DNA of 64,000 nt from Bacteroidetes bacterium GWF2_40_14 (GCA_001769195.1 MEOK01000038.1:31415-95414), one strand, 5' to 3'. Shown: positions 24,761 through 34,331, numbered from the stretch's first letter. A program made the numbers and translations. The notes: generated by a model not told the origin, from the letters alone.

Positions 24761-27700
24761 TTAGTCATTTCCGAAATACTTTTGTATTAATGCAAACAAT
24801 TTTTCTTTTTTAATAGGTTTTGGCAGATAGCCATCGCACCCGGCAGCAAGAAAACGTTGCTCGTCGCCAGTTTGGGCATGGGCCGTGGTTGCGATGATCG
24901 GTAATTCCGGCCGAAATTCGCGAATAAGTTTTGTAGCCTCCAATCCATCCATAACAGGCATTTTTATATCCATCAGCACCAGTGTAATATCCGTATGTTG
25001 TTTGCAAAGTTCCACAGCTTCGAAACCATTTATAGCCAGAAAGTAATCGCATTCTGCCTGTTTCAAAACCTTTTCCATGTACAAATAGTTTAATTCATCG
25101 TCCTCAGCTATAAGTATTAAGGGTTTCCCATTAACAACAGCATGCTTTGCCTCAATCGGTGAAGGTCTTTCTGCAGCTTGAGTTTCTTTGAATGGCACTG
25201 TAAATGTAAAAGTTGAGCCTTTGCCCTTTTCAGAAGTGACCGAAATCGTTCCTCCCAGTAACTTAACCAATCCACTGGCAATAGAAAGTCCTAGTCCGCT
25301 CCCTTCATAACCACGCGTCATTGATGGGTCTTCCTGGGCAAATATGTTAAAAATCATTTCTTGCTTGTCGTGGGCTATTCCTTTGCCGGTATCCTGGACA
25401 AAAAACTCAACAAAACCCGGTTTAATCAGGTAACCACAACTTATTTTGCCTTGTTGGGTGAATTTAAAGGCATTGTCAAGCAATTTACCCATGATTTTTT
25501 GTATAAGCACAGGGTCGGAATGAAGATACAAATCAACATGTTCGCTGGGTATTTTAGTTTCGAAATCAATCTTTTTTTCTATACGTGACTGTCTTTTGCT
25601 TTCGATCATTTCTTCGCAAAAATTTTGCAGAGCAAATTCTTTTTTATTCACTTCTATTGTACCAGAAAAAATCATGGCCATGTCCATATAATCGATCATG
25701 GTATTTATCAGGCGGTTACTGGAATTTTGCATATGTGCCAGCATTTCTTTTTTGTCTTCCGGGGAAAGTTCCATTTCCGCCAATAAACCGCCAAAACCAA
25801 GTATCCCGTTAAGCGGTGTCCTGATTTCGTGCGAGATATTGTTGAGAAAAGCTGTTTTCAGTTTGTCACTCTCTTCGGCTTTTTCTTTGGCTATTATAAG
25901 ATTTTGCTCAATAATAATGCGCTTTTTAATATTAACCAACATTTGAGCAAATACGAAAAGAAGTAACTCATCTGTTTCTTGATATTTATGATGTTCCTGT
26001 ACAGAGTCAAATCCTATTAAGCCTATACATTTATGTTCATCCATAATAGGAATAGTTATCAAACTTTTAACGTTTTGTGGCTCTAATATTTGCCTTACCA
26101 CGTCAGATTCATGCAAAGCAAAAACATCAGGTATATTAATTGCTTTCCCTTCCTTATGAGTATTGACCCAAAATGGGACGTTCTCAAGCGGGACGTTTTG
26201 GAGATTGTATATTTGTGGAGTAATTCCCTTGCCACACCACTCATATGTATTGTTACAAACATCTTTATCCCAATCATAGTCAAACACATAAGCCCTGTCG
26301 GCATTAACGAATCTACCAACTTCTTCCAAAGATTTGTGAATGGTTGAATCAACTTTTTCTAAAGGGATATTGATATAATTCAATGCAATTTTCCTTAATA
26401 ATTCTTGCATTCTGGTTTGATATATAAGCTCTTGTTCTGCCTTTAATTTCTCTGTGATGTCACGACCAACCGCCTGAAATTCAACGACCTCATTTTGTTC
26501 ATTCAAAATAGCTGTTTTAGTCCATTCCATTTGCATCACCGAACCGTCCGGTTTATTTCCTGAAGTCAAATACGTGTGAGAAGGATTGTCAGCGTTTAGA
26601 TTTTTTAGACCCGATAAAATATTCTCCCATTCATATTTGGGTGCCAATTCCAGAAATTTTAGACCTATAAGTTCCTGCTCATTCCTTCCGAAAATGTTGC
26701 AGTATGCTTTGTTTACAAAAGTCAGCGTGGTATCAGGAAGATGTCGAGCAATCAACTCATGTTGGGTTTCCATTACAGATGAAAGCAGTTGGTCTTTTAT
26801 TCGCAATTCTTCTTCAGCGCGAATTTGATCGGTGATATCGTACATATAACCATAATATTGATCCAATTTTCCATTTGCATCGAATTTACCGGCAATATTC
26901 TCGTTGCATACTATGTTGGTACCATCCTTATGCTTCAGTTTTAATTTATAGTTTCTTATTACTTTTTCATTTTGTATCAAGTTTAAGAATTCCTGTCTTT
27001 CATCGGGGTTTTGATAAAATTCAACAATATTTTTGCCAATAATGTCTTCAATAGTATCATATCCCATTATTTCAATAAATGCAGGGTTACAAAACAATAT
27101 TTCACCATCGGCTCTTGCGATAAAATCTCCGGTGAGGTCTGCTTCGAAAAATTCACGGTATCTCGCTTCACTTTCTACAAGAAGTCGCCTCTGTTGACGC
27201 TTTTCGCTTTCATCCTGAAATGAAATAACAATTCCTGTTACCTTTCCGGATGCATCAAAAAGAGGGGCACCGGTATCCATAACAGGAATTTGCGTCCCGT
27301 TTTTTGTAATCAGGATGGTATGATTGCCCAGCTCCTTTGCAAACCCTTTTTTTAATACTTTGTCAAGAATGTTGTTTTCCTGCTGACCGGTATCTTCATT
27401 GATAACATTGTATACCTCATGAAAGTCCCTGCCACGTGCTTCTCTTAAATTCCAGCCGGTTAACTCTTCTGCCCTGTTATTGATATATTGAATGTTGCTA
27501 TTTAGGTCAAGGGTGATAATACCATCACCGATACTATCCATAACTACATTGAATTTTTCCTGTTGCAGCCAAAGTTCCCGTTCTTTTTCAAGTAATCCTT
27601 TGTAAATATTCTTTTGACGTGTATTAAACCAATACGCAATAAAAAGTCCACTTAAAGCAACTAAAAGTAAAACCCAAACAATGATGGATAATGCCTCTCC

Positions 27701-28597
27701 CGTTAGCTCTTGAAGCAACTCATTTGTATCGACTTTGGCAATCAAAACACAGTTGGTCCCTTCAATATTGTTAATGGAAGCCAACACATCAATATTACGG
27801 TAGTCTTTACCCAGGTATATCCCTTGCTGACCGGATGTGTATATTTTTGACAAGAGATCATTGTCCTTAACCATGAGTTTGGCCCTGGTTTCAATTTCTA
27901 CCTGATGCTTGGTCTCACTTATAAATAAGATATTGTTGGTTTCATTACTGAAGATAAATGATTCCCCTGTTTGGCTTTCAATCGGCCAACTTTCAATTAT
28001 CGGTAGAATGTCATTAGCGACATCAACTCTCAGAATTATAGCATAGTTTGGACTATTTACATTACTATTTAAAAGTGAGATGAAAGAAATAAGGTTTTGC
28101 TTATTGCCATTCTGCGATGCATTGAAAAAGCCGGTAGAAACAGCATCTCCTTTTTGAATGGCGATTTTCAAAGAGCTCAATTCTTCAGGATGGAAAGGTT
28201 TGGTTTGGCTATTTGTAGCAGCAATTATACTGCCATCTAATGAAGTCAAAAAAACTTCGGCTAATTCGTGTTCAAGTTGGATTTGGTTTAATAATTCCAA
28301 TAAGCTGATGCTGTCATCCGGCGAATTTGAACCGACGAAGGTTTTGGCAACTTCATCCAACCAAGGGTTCGCTGAGATTATCTGAGCATCTTTTAACTCC
28401 TCCTTGTACCACATCTCTACCTGTTTTGCCTTAAGGGTGGCTATGGCAGTCAGTGTTCTTTCTTTTTGTTGTACAATTTGTTCTTTTTCCCGGCCATAAT
28501 ACCAATATCCTCCTATTGCAACAATTACAGCAATTAATGTAATGTAGAAGACTACTTGCCTTTTACTGCTTAACCGGAACTTCGTTTTGTTTTTCAT
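24761..28597 (-). CDS. Multi-PAS/GAF hybrid histidine kinase
   Basis: A 1278-residue protein. Order: membrane segment 1 (about 13-33), extracytoplasmic sensor region of about 260 residues, membrane segment 2 (about 297-320), three PAS domains (about 345-740, e.g. DGIITLDLNSNIQYIN; FIARADGEILFCNPAF; LTFVNKAYCNIFGRNEQEL), a GAF domain with the ending PIMDEHKCIGLIGFDS, then HisKA and HATPase (ISHEIRTPLNGILGF, LDNAFKFT, VQDTGKGIA, GLGLSIASGL) and a C-terminal receiver (LMDIKMPVMDG phospho-site, TAHA, LPKPIKK). It has no output domain or partner regulator nearby. It sits alone in accessory DNA between two fold-back elements. Confidence 0.92.
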   Translation of the reverse strand: MKNKTKFRLSSKRQVVFYITLIAVIVAIGGYWYYGREKEQIVQQKERTLTAIATLKAKQVEMWYKEELKDAQIISANPWLDEVAKTFVGSNSPDDSISLLELLNQIQLEHELAEVFLTSLDGSIIAATNSQTKPFHPEELSSLKIAIQKGDAVSTGFFNASQNGNKQNLISFISLLNSNVNSPNYAIILRVDVANDILPIIESWPIESQTGESFIFSNETNNILFISETKHQVEIETRAKLMVKDNDLLSKIYTSGQQGIYLGKDYRNIDVLASINNIEGTNCVLIAKVDTNELLQELTGEALSIIVWVLLLVALSGLFIAYWFNTRQKNIYKGLLEKERELWLQQEKFNVVMDSIGDGIITLDLNSNIQYINNRAEELTGWNLREARGRDFHEVYNVINEDTGQQENNILDKVLKKGFAKELGNHTILITKNGTQIPVMDTGAPLFDASGKVTGIVISFQDESEKRQQRRLLVESEARYREFFEADLTGDFIARADGEILFCNPAFIEIMGYDTIEDIIGKNIVEFYQNPDERQEFLNLIQNEKVIRNYKLKLKHKDGTNIVCNENIAGKFDANGKLDQYYGYMYDITDQIRAEEELRIKDQLLSSVMETQHELIARHLPDTTLTFVNKAYCNIFGRNEQELIGLKFLELAPKYEWENILSGLKNLNADNPSHTYLTSGNKPDGSVMQMEWTKTAILNEQNEVVEFQAVGRDITEKLKAEQELIYQTRMQELLRKIALNYINIPLEKVDSTIHKSLEEVGRFVNADRAYVFDYDWDKDVCNNTYEWCGKGITPQIYNLQNVPLENVPFWVNTHKEGKAINIPDVFALHESDVVRQILEPQNVKSLITIPIMDEHKCIGLIGFDSVQEHHKYQETDELLLFVFAQMLVNIKKRIIIEQNLIIAKEKAEESDKLKTAFLNNISHEIRTPLNGILGFGGLLAEMELSPEDKKEMLAHMQNSSNRLINTMIDYMDMAMIFSGTIEVNKKEFALQNFCEEMIESKRQSRIEKKIDFETKIPSEHVDLYLHSDPVLIQKIMGKLLDNAFKFTQQGKISCGYLIKPGFVEFFVQDTGKGIAHDKQEMIFNIFAQEDPSMTRGYEGSGLGLSIASGLVKLLGGTISVTSEKGKGSTFTFTVPFKETQAAERPSPIEAKHAVVNGKPLILIAEDDELNYLYMEKVLKQAECDYFLAINGFEAVELCKQHTDITLVLMDIKMPVMDGLEATKLIREFRPELPIIATTAHAQTGDEQRFLAAGCDGYLPKPIKKEKLFALIQKYFGND

Positions 28598-28642
28598 GGC
28601 ATGTAAATCTGTGTTTATATTCTGAAATTTTTTCTAAGCATT

Positions 28643-28756
28643 GGCTATAACGGTTTCGGGTGTTCCCGATGTTCATCTGCACGAGTACTTCCGAACTAAT
28701 CAAGCTTTAAGCTGATGAATGTCGGGAACATCTTGTTAAATGACGTTGCACGCGGC
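28643..28756 (-). repeat. attC-like fold-back element behind the small membrane protein gene
   Basis: Left arm GTTCCCGATGTTCATC (28662-28677) pairs with right arm GATGAATGTCGGGAAC (28714-28729) over 16 positions, 14 Watson-Crick and 2 G-T. The outer parts GGCTATAACGG (28643-28653) and ACGTTGCACGCGG (28743-28755) complete the element. On the minus strand it ends in CCGTTATAGCCAA and follows the stop of the gene at 28854 by about 100 bases, mirroring the element at 24587. Confidence 0.45.
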
Positions 28757-28853
28757 AGTAACCAATACCAATAAACATCACCCAATTACTAAAAATTTTA
28801 GACATCCTTTATCTTTCTTATCGTAATTGTTTAAATGCAATTATCTGTTGTTA

Positions 28854-29126
28854 TTATAGTTTACCCATATGAAGTACTATAGTTAACTCCATTACAAATA
28901 GAGTTAATAATGATACTCCGAAGTGAAAAAAGGCAACCATTCTTTTCTTCTGCACTATTAAATTATGTAACCCCAAAAACATCATACTCAAGGCTATGCT
29001 TATCTGAGTACATATCCGAAAAGTCAAATTATTTACATATATAAATGACATTATAGCAAACCCAAATGTCACGACACCAAAAGCAATAATTATTATTGGA
29101 AGAACCTTTTTACTTTCTAACTTCAT
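28854..29126 (-). CDS. Small membrane protein, possibly DUF3953-like
   Basis: The protein has 90 residues from ATG 29126, preceded by AGAGGTG. Three hydrophobic segments alternate with short basic loops (KVLPIIIIAFGVVTFGF; TQISIALSMMFLGLHNLI; KKRMVAFFHFGVSLLTLF). This resembles small DUF3953-type membrane proteins, but the match is by general layout only. It stands alone between non-coding stretches and is followed by an attC-like fold-back, so it may be a cassette gene. Confidence 0.55.
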   Translation of the reverse strand: MKLESKKVLPIIIIAFGVVTFGFAIMSFIYVNNLTFRICTQISIALSMMFLGLHNLIVQKKRMVAFFHFGVSLLTLFVMELTIVLHMGKL

Positions 29127-29417
29127 GTTACACCTCTTTGAATAAATTTTTTCTTTTTTGGTTTAATATTGGATTCACATAAATATTTACATACTATTTA
29201 CTAGCGCGCAATTTCATATAACTTGTATATCTACTACATTTATTCAATATATCCCTCCCAAATAGAGGCCAAGGGTAAAATGTGGGATAATATTGTAATA
29301 ACCGGTATTCTCTTTGCTATAAATCAATGTAAGCATGTAACTGTTTTCATGGCAAAGCGGTATAAAGTTATGGCTATTAATACTTTTTTGCAAATATTTA
29401 AACATCAATTTTATAAT
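29127..29417. other. AT-rich non-coding stretch
   Basis: About 290 bp between the small membrane protein gene and the GNAT promoter. Six-frame reading gives only short, low-complexity ORFs. No RNA gene, clear repeat or terminator is visible. It marks the return from accessory DNA to conserved genes. Confidence 0.5.
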
Positions 29418-29425
29418 TACCTTTG
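29418..29425 (+). promoter_or_regulatory. -7 element for the GNAT-mgsA pair
   Basis: TACCTTTG matches TAnnTTTG. Transcription would begin near 29432, which excludes the in-frame ATG at 29423 and leaves 29441 or 29450 as starts. Confidence 0.5.
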
Positions 29426-29449
29426 CACACAAATCAAAGCATGCTTAAC

Positions 29450-29926
29450 ATGAATTTTCTCATAAGGAACGCGGTTGAGAGTGATATTGCAACCATCTTT
29501 GGGTTTATCTGCGAATTGGCTGAATACGAAAAACTTAGCGACGATGTCACAGCTAGTGAAGAGACTCTTTACGAGAGTCTGTTTGTAAAGAGGCAGGCCG
29601 AAGTGTTGATTGCAGAAGTTGATAACGTACCTGTAGGTTTTGCCCTTTTCTTCCACAATTTCTCTACCTTCAAGGGAAGAGCCTGCCTCTATCTGGAAGA
29701 TCTCTACATAAAACCGGAATACCGCGGAAAAGGTTATGGTAAGGAGGTGTTCAAGGCGCTGGCAAAAATTGCAGTAGAAAGAGCGTGTGACAGATTTGAC
29801 TGGTCGGTTCTTGACTGGAACAAACCATCTATAGAGTTTTATAAAAAAATGGGGGCCATAGCTATGGATGACTGGACAGTATACCGGCTTACCGGGGATA
29901 GTCTAAAAAGCCTGGCCTCTGATTAA
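29450..29926 (+). CDS. GNAT N-acetyltransferase, SSAT-like
   Basis: The protein has 158 residues from ATG 29450, which gives the family start MNFLIRNAVESD; 29441 is a possible alternative. The acetyl-CoA loop is PEYRGKGYGKEV, preceded by CLYLEDLYIKP and followed by WSVLDWNKPSIEFYKKMGA and WTVYRL. These features are typical of the diamine/thialysine acetyltransferase subgroup of GNAT. It would acetylate a small amine with acetyl-CoA in the cytoplasm; the substrate cannot be read from the sequence. mgsA follows after 10 bases. Confidence 0.85.
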   Translation: MNFLIRNAVESDIATIFGFICELAEYEKLSDDVTASEETLYESLFVKRQAEVLIAEVDNVPVGFALFFHNFSTFKGRACLYLEDLYIKPEYRGKGYGKEVFKALAKIAVERACDRFDWSVLDWNKPSIEFYKKMGAIAMDDWTVYRLTGDSLKSLASD

Positions 29927-29936
29927 TATATTTGAA

Positions 29937-30401
29937 ATGAGAATACTGACAATTGCACTAGTTGCACATGACAACAGAAAGAAGGATCTTATCGAGTGGG
30001 TTGAATTCAACAAAGGGACACTCGCCAACCATAAACTTGTATGCACAGGAACAACCGGGAGGATGGTTGAGGCGGCCCTCAACCAGAATCGCAGAAAGGA
30101 TAATTCCAACATTGACATTACATTACTTAAATCCGGCCCTCTTGGTGGTGACCAGCAGTTGGGTGCAATGATTTGCGAAGGTAAAATTGACATGCTCTTC
30201 TTTTTGTGGGACCCTATGCAACCGCAGCCTCATGATGTAGATGTAAAGGCCCTCCTTAGAATCTCAAGTCTGTATAACATTCCCACAGCAACAAACCGTT
30301 CTACGGCAGACTTTTTAATATCTTCACCACTTTTTGAAAGCGACTACACACCAAAAAAGAAAAGCTTCTCGGATTATCTTGGCAGATCTATAGATCTATA
30401 A
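29937..30401 (+). CDS. mgsA: Methylglyoxal synthase
   Basis: A 154-residue protein matching MgsA closely. The phosphate-binding region CTGTTG, the catalytic GPLGGDQQLGA with Asp72 (E. coli Asp71), FFLWDPM and QPHDVD with His99, and NIPTATNRSTAD are all present. It converts dihydroxyacetone phosphate to methylglyoxal and phosphate, a bypass of lower glycolysis when phosphate is short. Its last 6 bases overlap the convergent thioesterase gene. Confidence 0.95.
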   Translation: MRILTIALVAHDNRKKDLIEWVEFNKGTLANHKLVCTGTTGRMVEAALNQNRRKDNSNIDITLLKSGPLGGDQQLGAMICEGKIDMLFFLWDPMQPQPHDVDVKALLRISSLYNIPTATNRSTADFLISSPLFESDYTPKKKSFSDYLGRSIDL

Positions 30402-31127
30402 TTTCTCGTAGCTCAGTTTAAACTGAAAAATTGAGGTGTCGCCCCTTTTTCCCTCAATAAACATCATTTCTGGTGTGTCGTATTTATAGAAGTCGATTGA
30501 ATCTCCCATTCGGCTCTCTGTGTTGAAGTTAATAATCAGCTCAGTTATCCGGATTGCAGTTATAATCTCTTCTTTTATACAATCTAATGCCCACTCTGTG
30601 TATTTGGCATTATTGGTGTGTCTGTTTATATCCACATCGCTGAATGCCACAACTCTTGTTCTGACAAACTCCATTTCCTGTGGCGAAACCAGCCTCTCCG
30701 CAGCCTCTTCAATGGCATGTCTGGAGTCGCTGCCTTCAGTATTCTCCCCCATAATGTTCTCCATCCTCTGTAAACGTCTGGTCCTGGTGTTTATGACCAG
30801 CCACGACGATGTAGCCAGAATAATTTTCTCGCCCGAACTGTCCTGAACCTCAAAATCTCTGAATCCGAATAGTCTGTCTGTACCTTTGTGCCATGTTTCA
30901 AGATGTATTTCATCTTTCCATCTGGGTAATTTAAGAAACTTAACATGAATTCTTGACAGGACCCATGCTATGTCTGTTTTTATAAGATTGTCATAACCAA
31001 AGCCCAGAGAGTCTGCATGTAATCCGGCTACCTCCTGAGCAAAATTCATAAAGGAGTAGAGTTTCAGATTTGCATTAATATCTGTTTCGTAACTCTTCAC
31101 TTTAAGTGTCTCTTTATAGCTAATCAT
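30396..31127 (-). CDS. Acyl-ACP thioesterase, double hot-dog
   Basis: A 243-residue protein of the bacterial acyl-ACP thioesterase family. The first hot-dog domain starts YKETLKVKSYETDINANLKLYSFMN and contains SRIHVKFLKLPRW and LETWHKGTDRLFGFRDFE. The second has DVDINRHTNNAKYTEWALD, which holds the catalytic Asn-His pair. It releases fatty acids from acyl-ACP in the cytoplasm. It is divergent from pyrG, with a good -7 element in between. Confidence 0.88.
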   Translation of the reverse strand: MISYKETLKVKSYETDINANLKLYSFMNFAQEVAGLHADSLGFGYDNLIKTDIAWVLSRIHVKFLKLPRWKDEIHLETWHKGTDRLFGFRDFEVQDSSGEKIILATSSWLVINTRTRRLQRMENIMGENTEGSDSRHAIEEAAERLVSPQEMEFVRTRVVAFSDVDINRHTNNAKYTEWALDCIKEEIITAIRITELIINFNTESRMGDSIDFYKYDTPEMMFIEGKRGDTSIFQFKLSYEKL

Positions 31128-31158
31128 AGAGTAAGATATGTGTTGCGATATTTAGCGG

Positions 31159-31166
31159 CAAAAGTA
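31159..31166 (-). promoter_or_regulatory. -7 element for the thioesterase gene
   Basis: On the minus strand TACTTTTG matches TAnnTTTG, 31 bases upstream of the thioesterase ATG. No -33 element is evident. Confidence 0.45.
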
Positions 31167-31175
31167 GAGATAAAA

Positions 31176-31207
31176 TTGGGATAAAGATTAATTTTAGCTT
31201 ACCTTTG
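31176..31207 (+). promoter_or_regulatory. Promoter of pyrG
   Basis: TTG at 31176-31178 as -33, a 21-bp spacer and -7 TACCTTTG (31200-31207); the start codon follows at 31239. Confidence 0.65.
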
Positions 31208-31238
31208 TATCCCTGTATTACAATCCATATAAAAATCT

Positions 31239-32864
31239 ATGAGTACCAAGTATGTATTTGTTATGGGAGGAGTTACATCTTCCCTGGGAAAAGGCATTAT
31301 TGCATCATCTTTAGCTAAATTGCTACAAGCTAGGGGATTATCAGTAACAATCCAAAAATTTGATCCCTATATCAACGTTGACCCCGGAACACTCAATCCA
31401 TATGAACACGGTGAGTGCTTTGTTACCGAAGACGGTGCCGAAACAGACCTTGACCTTGGTCACTATGAAAGGTTTCTGAATGTCTTTACATCCAAGGCAA
31501 ACAATGTAACAACAGGAAAGATTTACCGCACGGTTATTGACAAAGAGCGTCAGGGTGCATACCTTGGCAAAACCGTACAGATCATACCCCATATTACCGA
31601 CGAGATTAAGAGGAGAATGATGCTGATTGGGAAATCCGGCAAGTATGATGTGATTGTCACAGAGCTTGGAGGCACAGTCGGCGACATGGAATCACTCCCG
31701 TTTATTGAGGCTGTCAGACAACTTCAATGGGAACTCCCTGATGAGGATTGCCTGGTGATACACCTTACTCTTGTACCTTACCTGAGTGCTGCCAAGGAGC
31801 TTAAGACAAAACCTACACAACACTCGGTGAGAATGCTGCAGCAGAACGGAGTTCATCCCGATGTTATAGTTTGCAGGACGGAACATCCACTGCCTGCCGA
31901 GATAAGGAGAAAAGTTGCACTTTTCTGCAATGTAAGGCCAAATGCAGTTATTGAATCGCTTGATGCAAAAAGCATTTACGAGGTGCCTCTCAATATGTAC
32001 AGAGAAAAACTCGATGAAATTGTACTCAAAAAATTCCAGCTCCCTGCAATAAACAACCTTCCGGACATGGCCAAATGGAATGTTTTCCTGGACAAGCTGT
32101 ATAATCCTAAAGAGGTTGTAGATATTGCCCTTGTTGGAAAATATGTTGAGCTGCAGGATGCCTACAAGTCAATACTGGAATCGTTCATCCACGCAGGAGC
32201 GGAAAATGAATGCAAAGTAAATGTTCATTGTATTCACAGCGAATATATAACAGAGGGGAATGTTGCAGAGAAACTCAAAGGTATGCATGGAGTTCTGGTA
32301 GCTCCGGGTTTTGGGGAGAGGGGAATAGAGGGCAAGATTGTAGCTGTGAAATATGCAAGAGAACAAGAAGTTCCATTTTTCGGAATATGTCTGGGCCTTC
32401 AAATGGCAGTTATAGAATATGCTCGTAACGTTCTTGGCATGGAAGATGCAATGACTACAGAGATAAAGCAGAATGCTAAATATCCTGTAATTGACCTGAT
32501 GGAAGACCAGAAAAGCCTTACAATAAAAGGTGGAACGATGAGGCTGGGCGCTTATTCATGTCAGCTGGAACCGGGTTCACTTGCTGCCAGTATTTATGGA
32601 TTGAAAGAGATAACAGAGAGACACAGACACCGTTACGAGGTAAATGAGGCATATGTAGATGATTTGAAGAGAGGGGGACTTATGCCAAGTGGTAGAAATG
32701 CAGAAACAGGTTTAGTTGAGATTATGGAAATGCCAAAACATCCGTTTTTTATAGGTGTTCAGTTTCATCCGGAACTAAAAAGCACACCGGAGAGACCACA
32801 ACCAATTTTTGTAGCTTTTGTAAAAGCCTCAATTAATTATAAAAATGCTCACCTGGAGAATTAA
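31239..32864 (+). CDS. pyrG: CTP synthase
   Basis: The protein has 541 residues. The synthase domain begins KYVFVMGGVTSSLGKGI (P-loop) and continues with DPYINVDPGTL and EHGECFVTEDGAETDLDLGHYERF. The glutaminase domain has the oxyanion-hole region APGFGERGIEGK, the nucleophile in FGICLGLQMA (Cys in GICLG), and the His-Glu of the triad in GVQFHPELKS. It makes CTP from UTP, ATP and glutamine. The start of the next gene overlaps its last 20 bases. Confidence 0.97.
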   Translation: MSTKYVFVMGGVTSSLGKGIIASSLAKLLQARGLSVTIQKFDPYINVDPGTLNPYEHGECFVTEDGAETDLDLGHYERFLNVFTSKANNVTTGKIYRTVIDKERQGAYLGKTVQIIPHITDEIKRRMMLIGKSGKYDVIVTELGGTVGDMESLPFIEAVRQLQWELPDEDCLVIHLTLVPYLSAAKELKTKPTQHSVRMLQQNGVHPDVIVCRTEHPLPAEIRRKVALFCNVRPNAVIESLDAKSIYEVPLNMYREKLDEIVLKKFQLPAINNLPDMAKWNVFLDKLYNPKEVVDIALVGKYVELQDAYKSILESFIHAGAENECKVNVHCIHSEYITEGNVAEKLKGMHGVLVAPGFGERGIEGKIVAVKYAREQEVPFFGICLGLQMAVIEYARNVLGMEDAMTTEIKQNAKYPVIDLMEDQKSLTIKGGTMRLGAYSCQLEPGSLAASIYGLKEITERHRHRYEVNEAYVDDLKRGGLMPSGRNAETGLVEIMEMPKHPFFIGVQFHPELKSTPERPQPIFVAFVKASINYKNAHLEN

Positions 32865-33621
32865 ATATCTATCTGAACTTTTAATAGTTTCTGTCATTTT
32901 AATGCTAGTGGCAAGCCCGTTATTTGCTCAAAAAAAATACAAGATAAAGGTTCTGGAGGTTTTACCACATGATGTCGGCTCATATACACAGGGGCTGTTC
33001 TTCTATAATCAGCAACTTTACGAGAGCACCGGAATAAAGGGAGAATCAAAGTTCAGAAAGGTCGATATCAAAAAAGGGACAACCCTAAAAAGCATAATTT
33101 TTCCCAATGAGTATTTTGCAGAGGGTTCTACGGTTATAGACAACAAACTTTACATTCTCACTTGGACCAACAAAGTTGTCTTCGTCTATGATATAAATAC
33201 ATTCAAACCAGTCAAAACGCTATTCAATCCAAAAGATGGGTGGGGCCTTACTACAGATGGAAAAATGCTGATTATGAGCGATGGGTCATCAAATATCTAC
33301 TTTATTGATCCCGCTAATTTTCAGGAGAAATCAAAAATTGAGGTAAAATTAAAGGGGAAGAGTGTCGATCAGCTTAATGAGCTGGAGTACATTAATGGAG
33401 AGATATGGGCAAACGTTTACTTAACCGATAATATCATGATAATCGACCCCAAAACCGGTGTGGTAAAGGCAACTATCGATTGCAGGAACCTGCTACCAGC
33501 AAGACTCAGAACTGAAAAGACGGATGTGTTGAACGGTATCGCATATGATCCTTTAAACAAACAAATATATCTTACCGGCAAGTATTGGCCAACAATGTAC
33601 AGGGTTCAGATTGTCAACTAA
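32845..33621 (+). CDS. Glutaminyl-peptide cyclotransferase (beta-propeller type)
   Basis: A 258-residue exported protein with a signal peptide ending near LFAQ. It shows the plant/bacterial-type glutamine cyclotransferase propeller: LPHDVGSYTQGLFFYNQQLYESTG, GLTTDGKMLIMSDGSSNIYFID, VDQLNELEYINGEIWANVY, VLNGIAYDP and the closing LTGKYWPTMYRV. It forms N-terminal pyroglutamate on exported proteins; in Bacteroidota many mature exported proteins start with Gln, as with the ...AQ signals seen in this window. It overlaps pyrG by 20 bases and mnmD by 4. Confidence 0.9.
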   Translation: MLTWRIKYLSELLIVSVILMLVASPLFAQKKYKIKVLEVLPHDVGSYTQGLFFYNQQLYESTGIKGESKFRKVDIKKGTTLKSIIFPNEYFAEGSTVIDNKLYILTWTNKVVFVYDINTFKPVKTLFNPKDGWGLTTDGKMLIMSDGSSNIYFIDPANFQEKSKIEVKLKGKSVDQLNELEYINGEIWANVYLTDNIMIIDPKTGVVKATIDCRNLLPARLRTEKTDVLNGIAYDPLNKQIYLTGKYWPTMYRVQIVN

Positions 33622-34331
33622 TAATTGCGCGTTGCTCTTACAATGTGACGTTTGCCAGCCGGCCCATTTAGCCTGCATACTTCAAAACCTGATTCTCTCA
33701 AAGCTTGTTTTACAACTCCTTTAGATGAGTAAGTGACAAGTATCCCGCCCGGTTTGATGGACTTGTATATCTCTCCGAACACCTCTCTTGTCCATAATTC
33801 CGGCTGACTTCCGGGAGAAAATGCATCAAAATAGACAATGTCATTTATCTGCCCGTCACCCTTGTACAGGAGAATATCGGAATTAATCTTTGTTAAAGTG
33901 AAATTTGGAAGGATTTCTACACATTTGTCCCAATCTGCTAACTGTATCATTTCATTGATTTTCTGTATCCCGGTAACCTCTTCTGCAGAAAAAATGTCGG
34001 TTTTCTTCAATATTGCTTCAATATGGTTCAAAGAGTGGAACTCCTCGTTAGTAACCGGATATTTCTCTATCCCGGTGTATTTTATTGCTATACTTCTGTT
34101 TTTCAGTGCAAATATGGCAGATAAAATACAGTTTAATCCCGTTCCAAAACCTACTTCGTATATGTTTATCCCCTTACAGAGGACATTTTCTGTATAGTAT
34201 TTCAAGCCACATCTTATATAGATGTAGTTACTCTCTGCCAATGCCCCGTTAATCGAGTGGTATGATTCGTCAAATTCTGTTAGTTTGAGTGTATTTGACC
34301 CATCGGCACTCGTAATCAGTTCTCTTTTCAT
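33618..34331 (-). CDS. mnmD: tRNA U34 MnmD-type methyltransferase
   Basis: The protein has 237 residues from ATG 34331; an upstream GTG at 34337 is also in frame, but the ATG gives the usual MKRELITSADGS start. The SAM-binding motif is IYEVGFGTGLN, the catalytic/binding region is YFDAFSPGSQPELWT, and the end RLNGPAGKRHIVRAT is typical of MnmD (the stand-alone form of the MnmC methyltransferase domain). It methylates nm5(s2)U34 in tRNA to mnm5(s2)U34. There is no fused MnmC oxidase domain. It converges with the cyclotransferase gene. Confidence 0.88.
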   Translation of the reverse strand: MKRELITSADGSNTLKLTEFDESYHSINGALAESNYIYIRCGLKYYTENVLCKGINIYEVGFGTGLNCILSAIFALKNRSIAIKYTGIEKYPVTNEEFHSLNHIEAILKKTDIFSAEEVTGIQKINEMIQLADWDKCVEILPNFTLTKINSDILLYKGDGQINDIVYFDAFSPGSQPELWTREVFGEIYKSIKPGGILVTYSSKGVVKQALRESGFEVCRLNGPAGKRHIVRATRNY

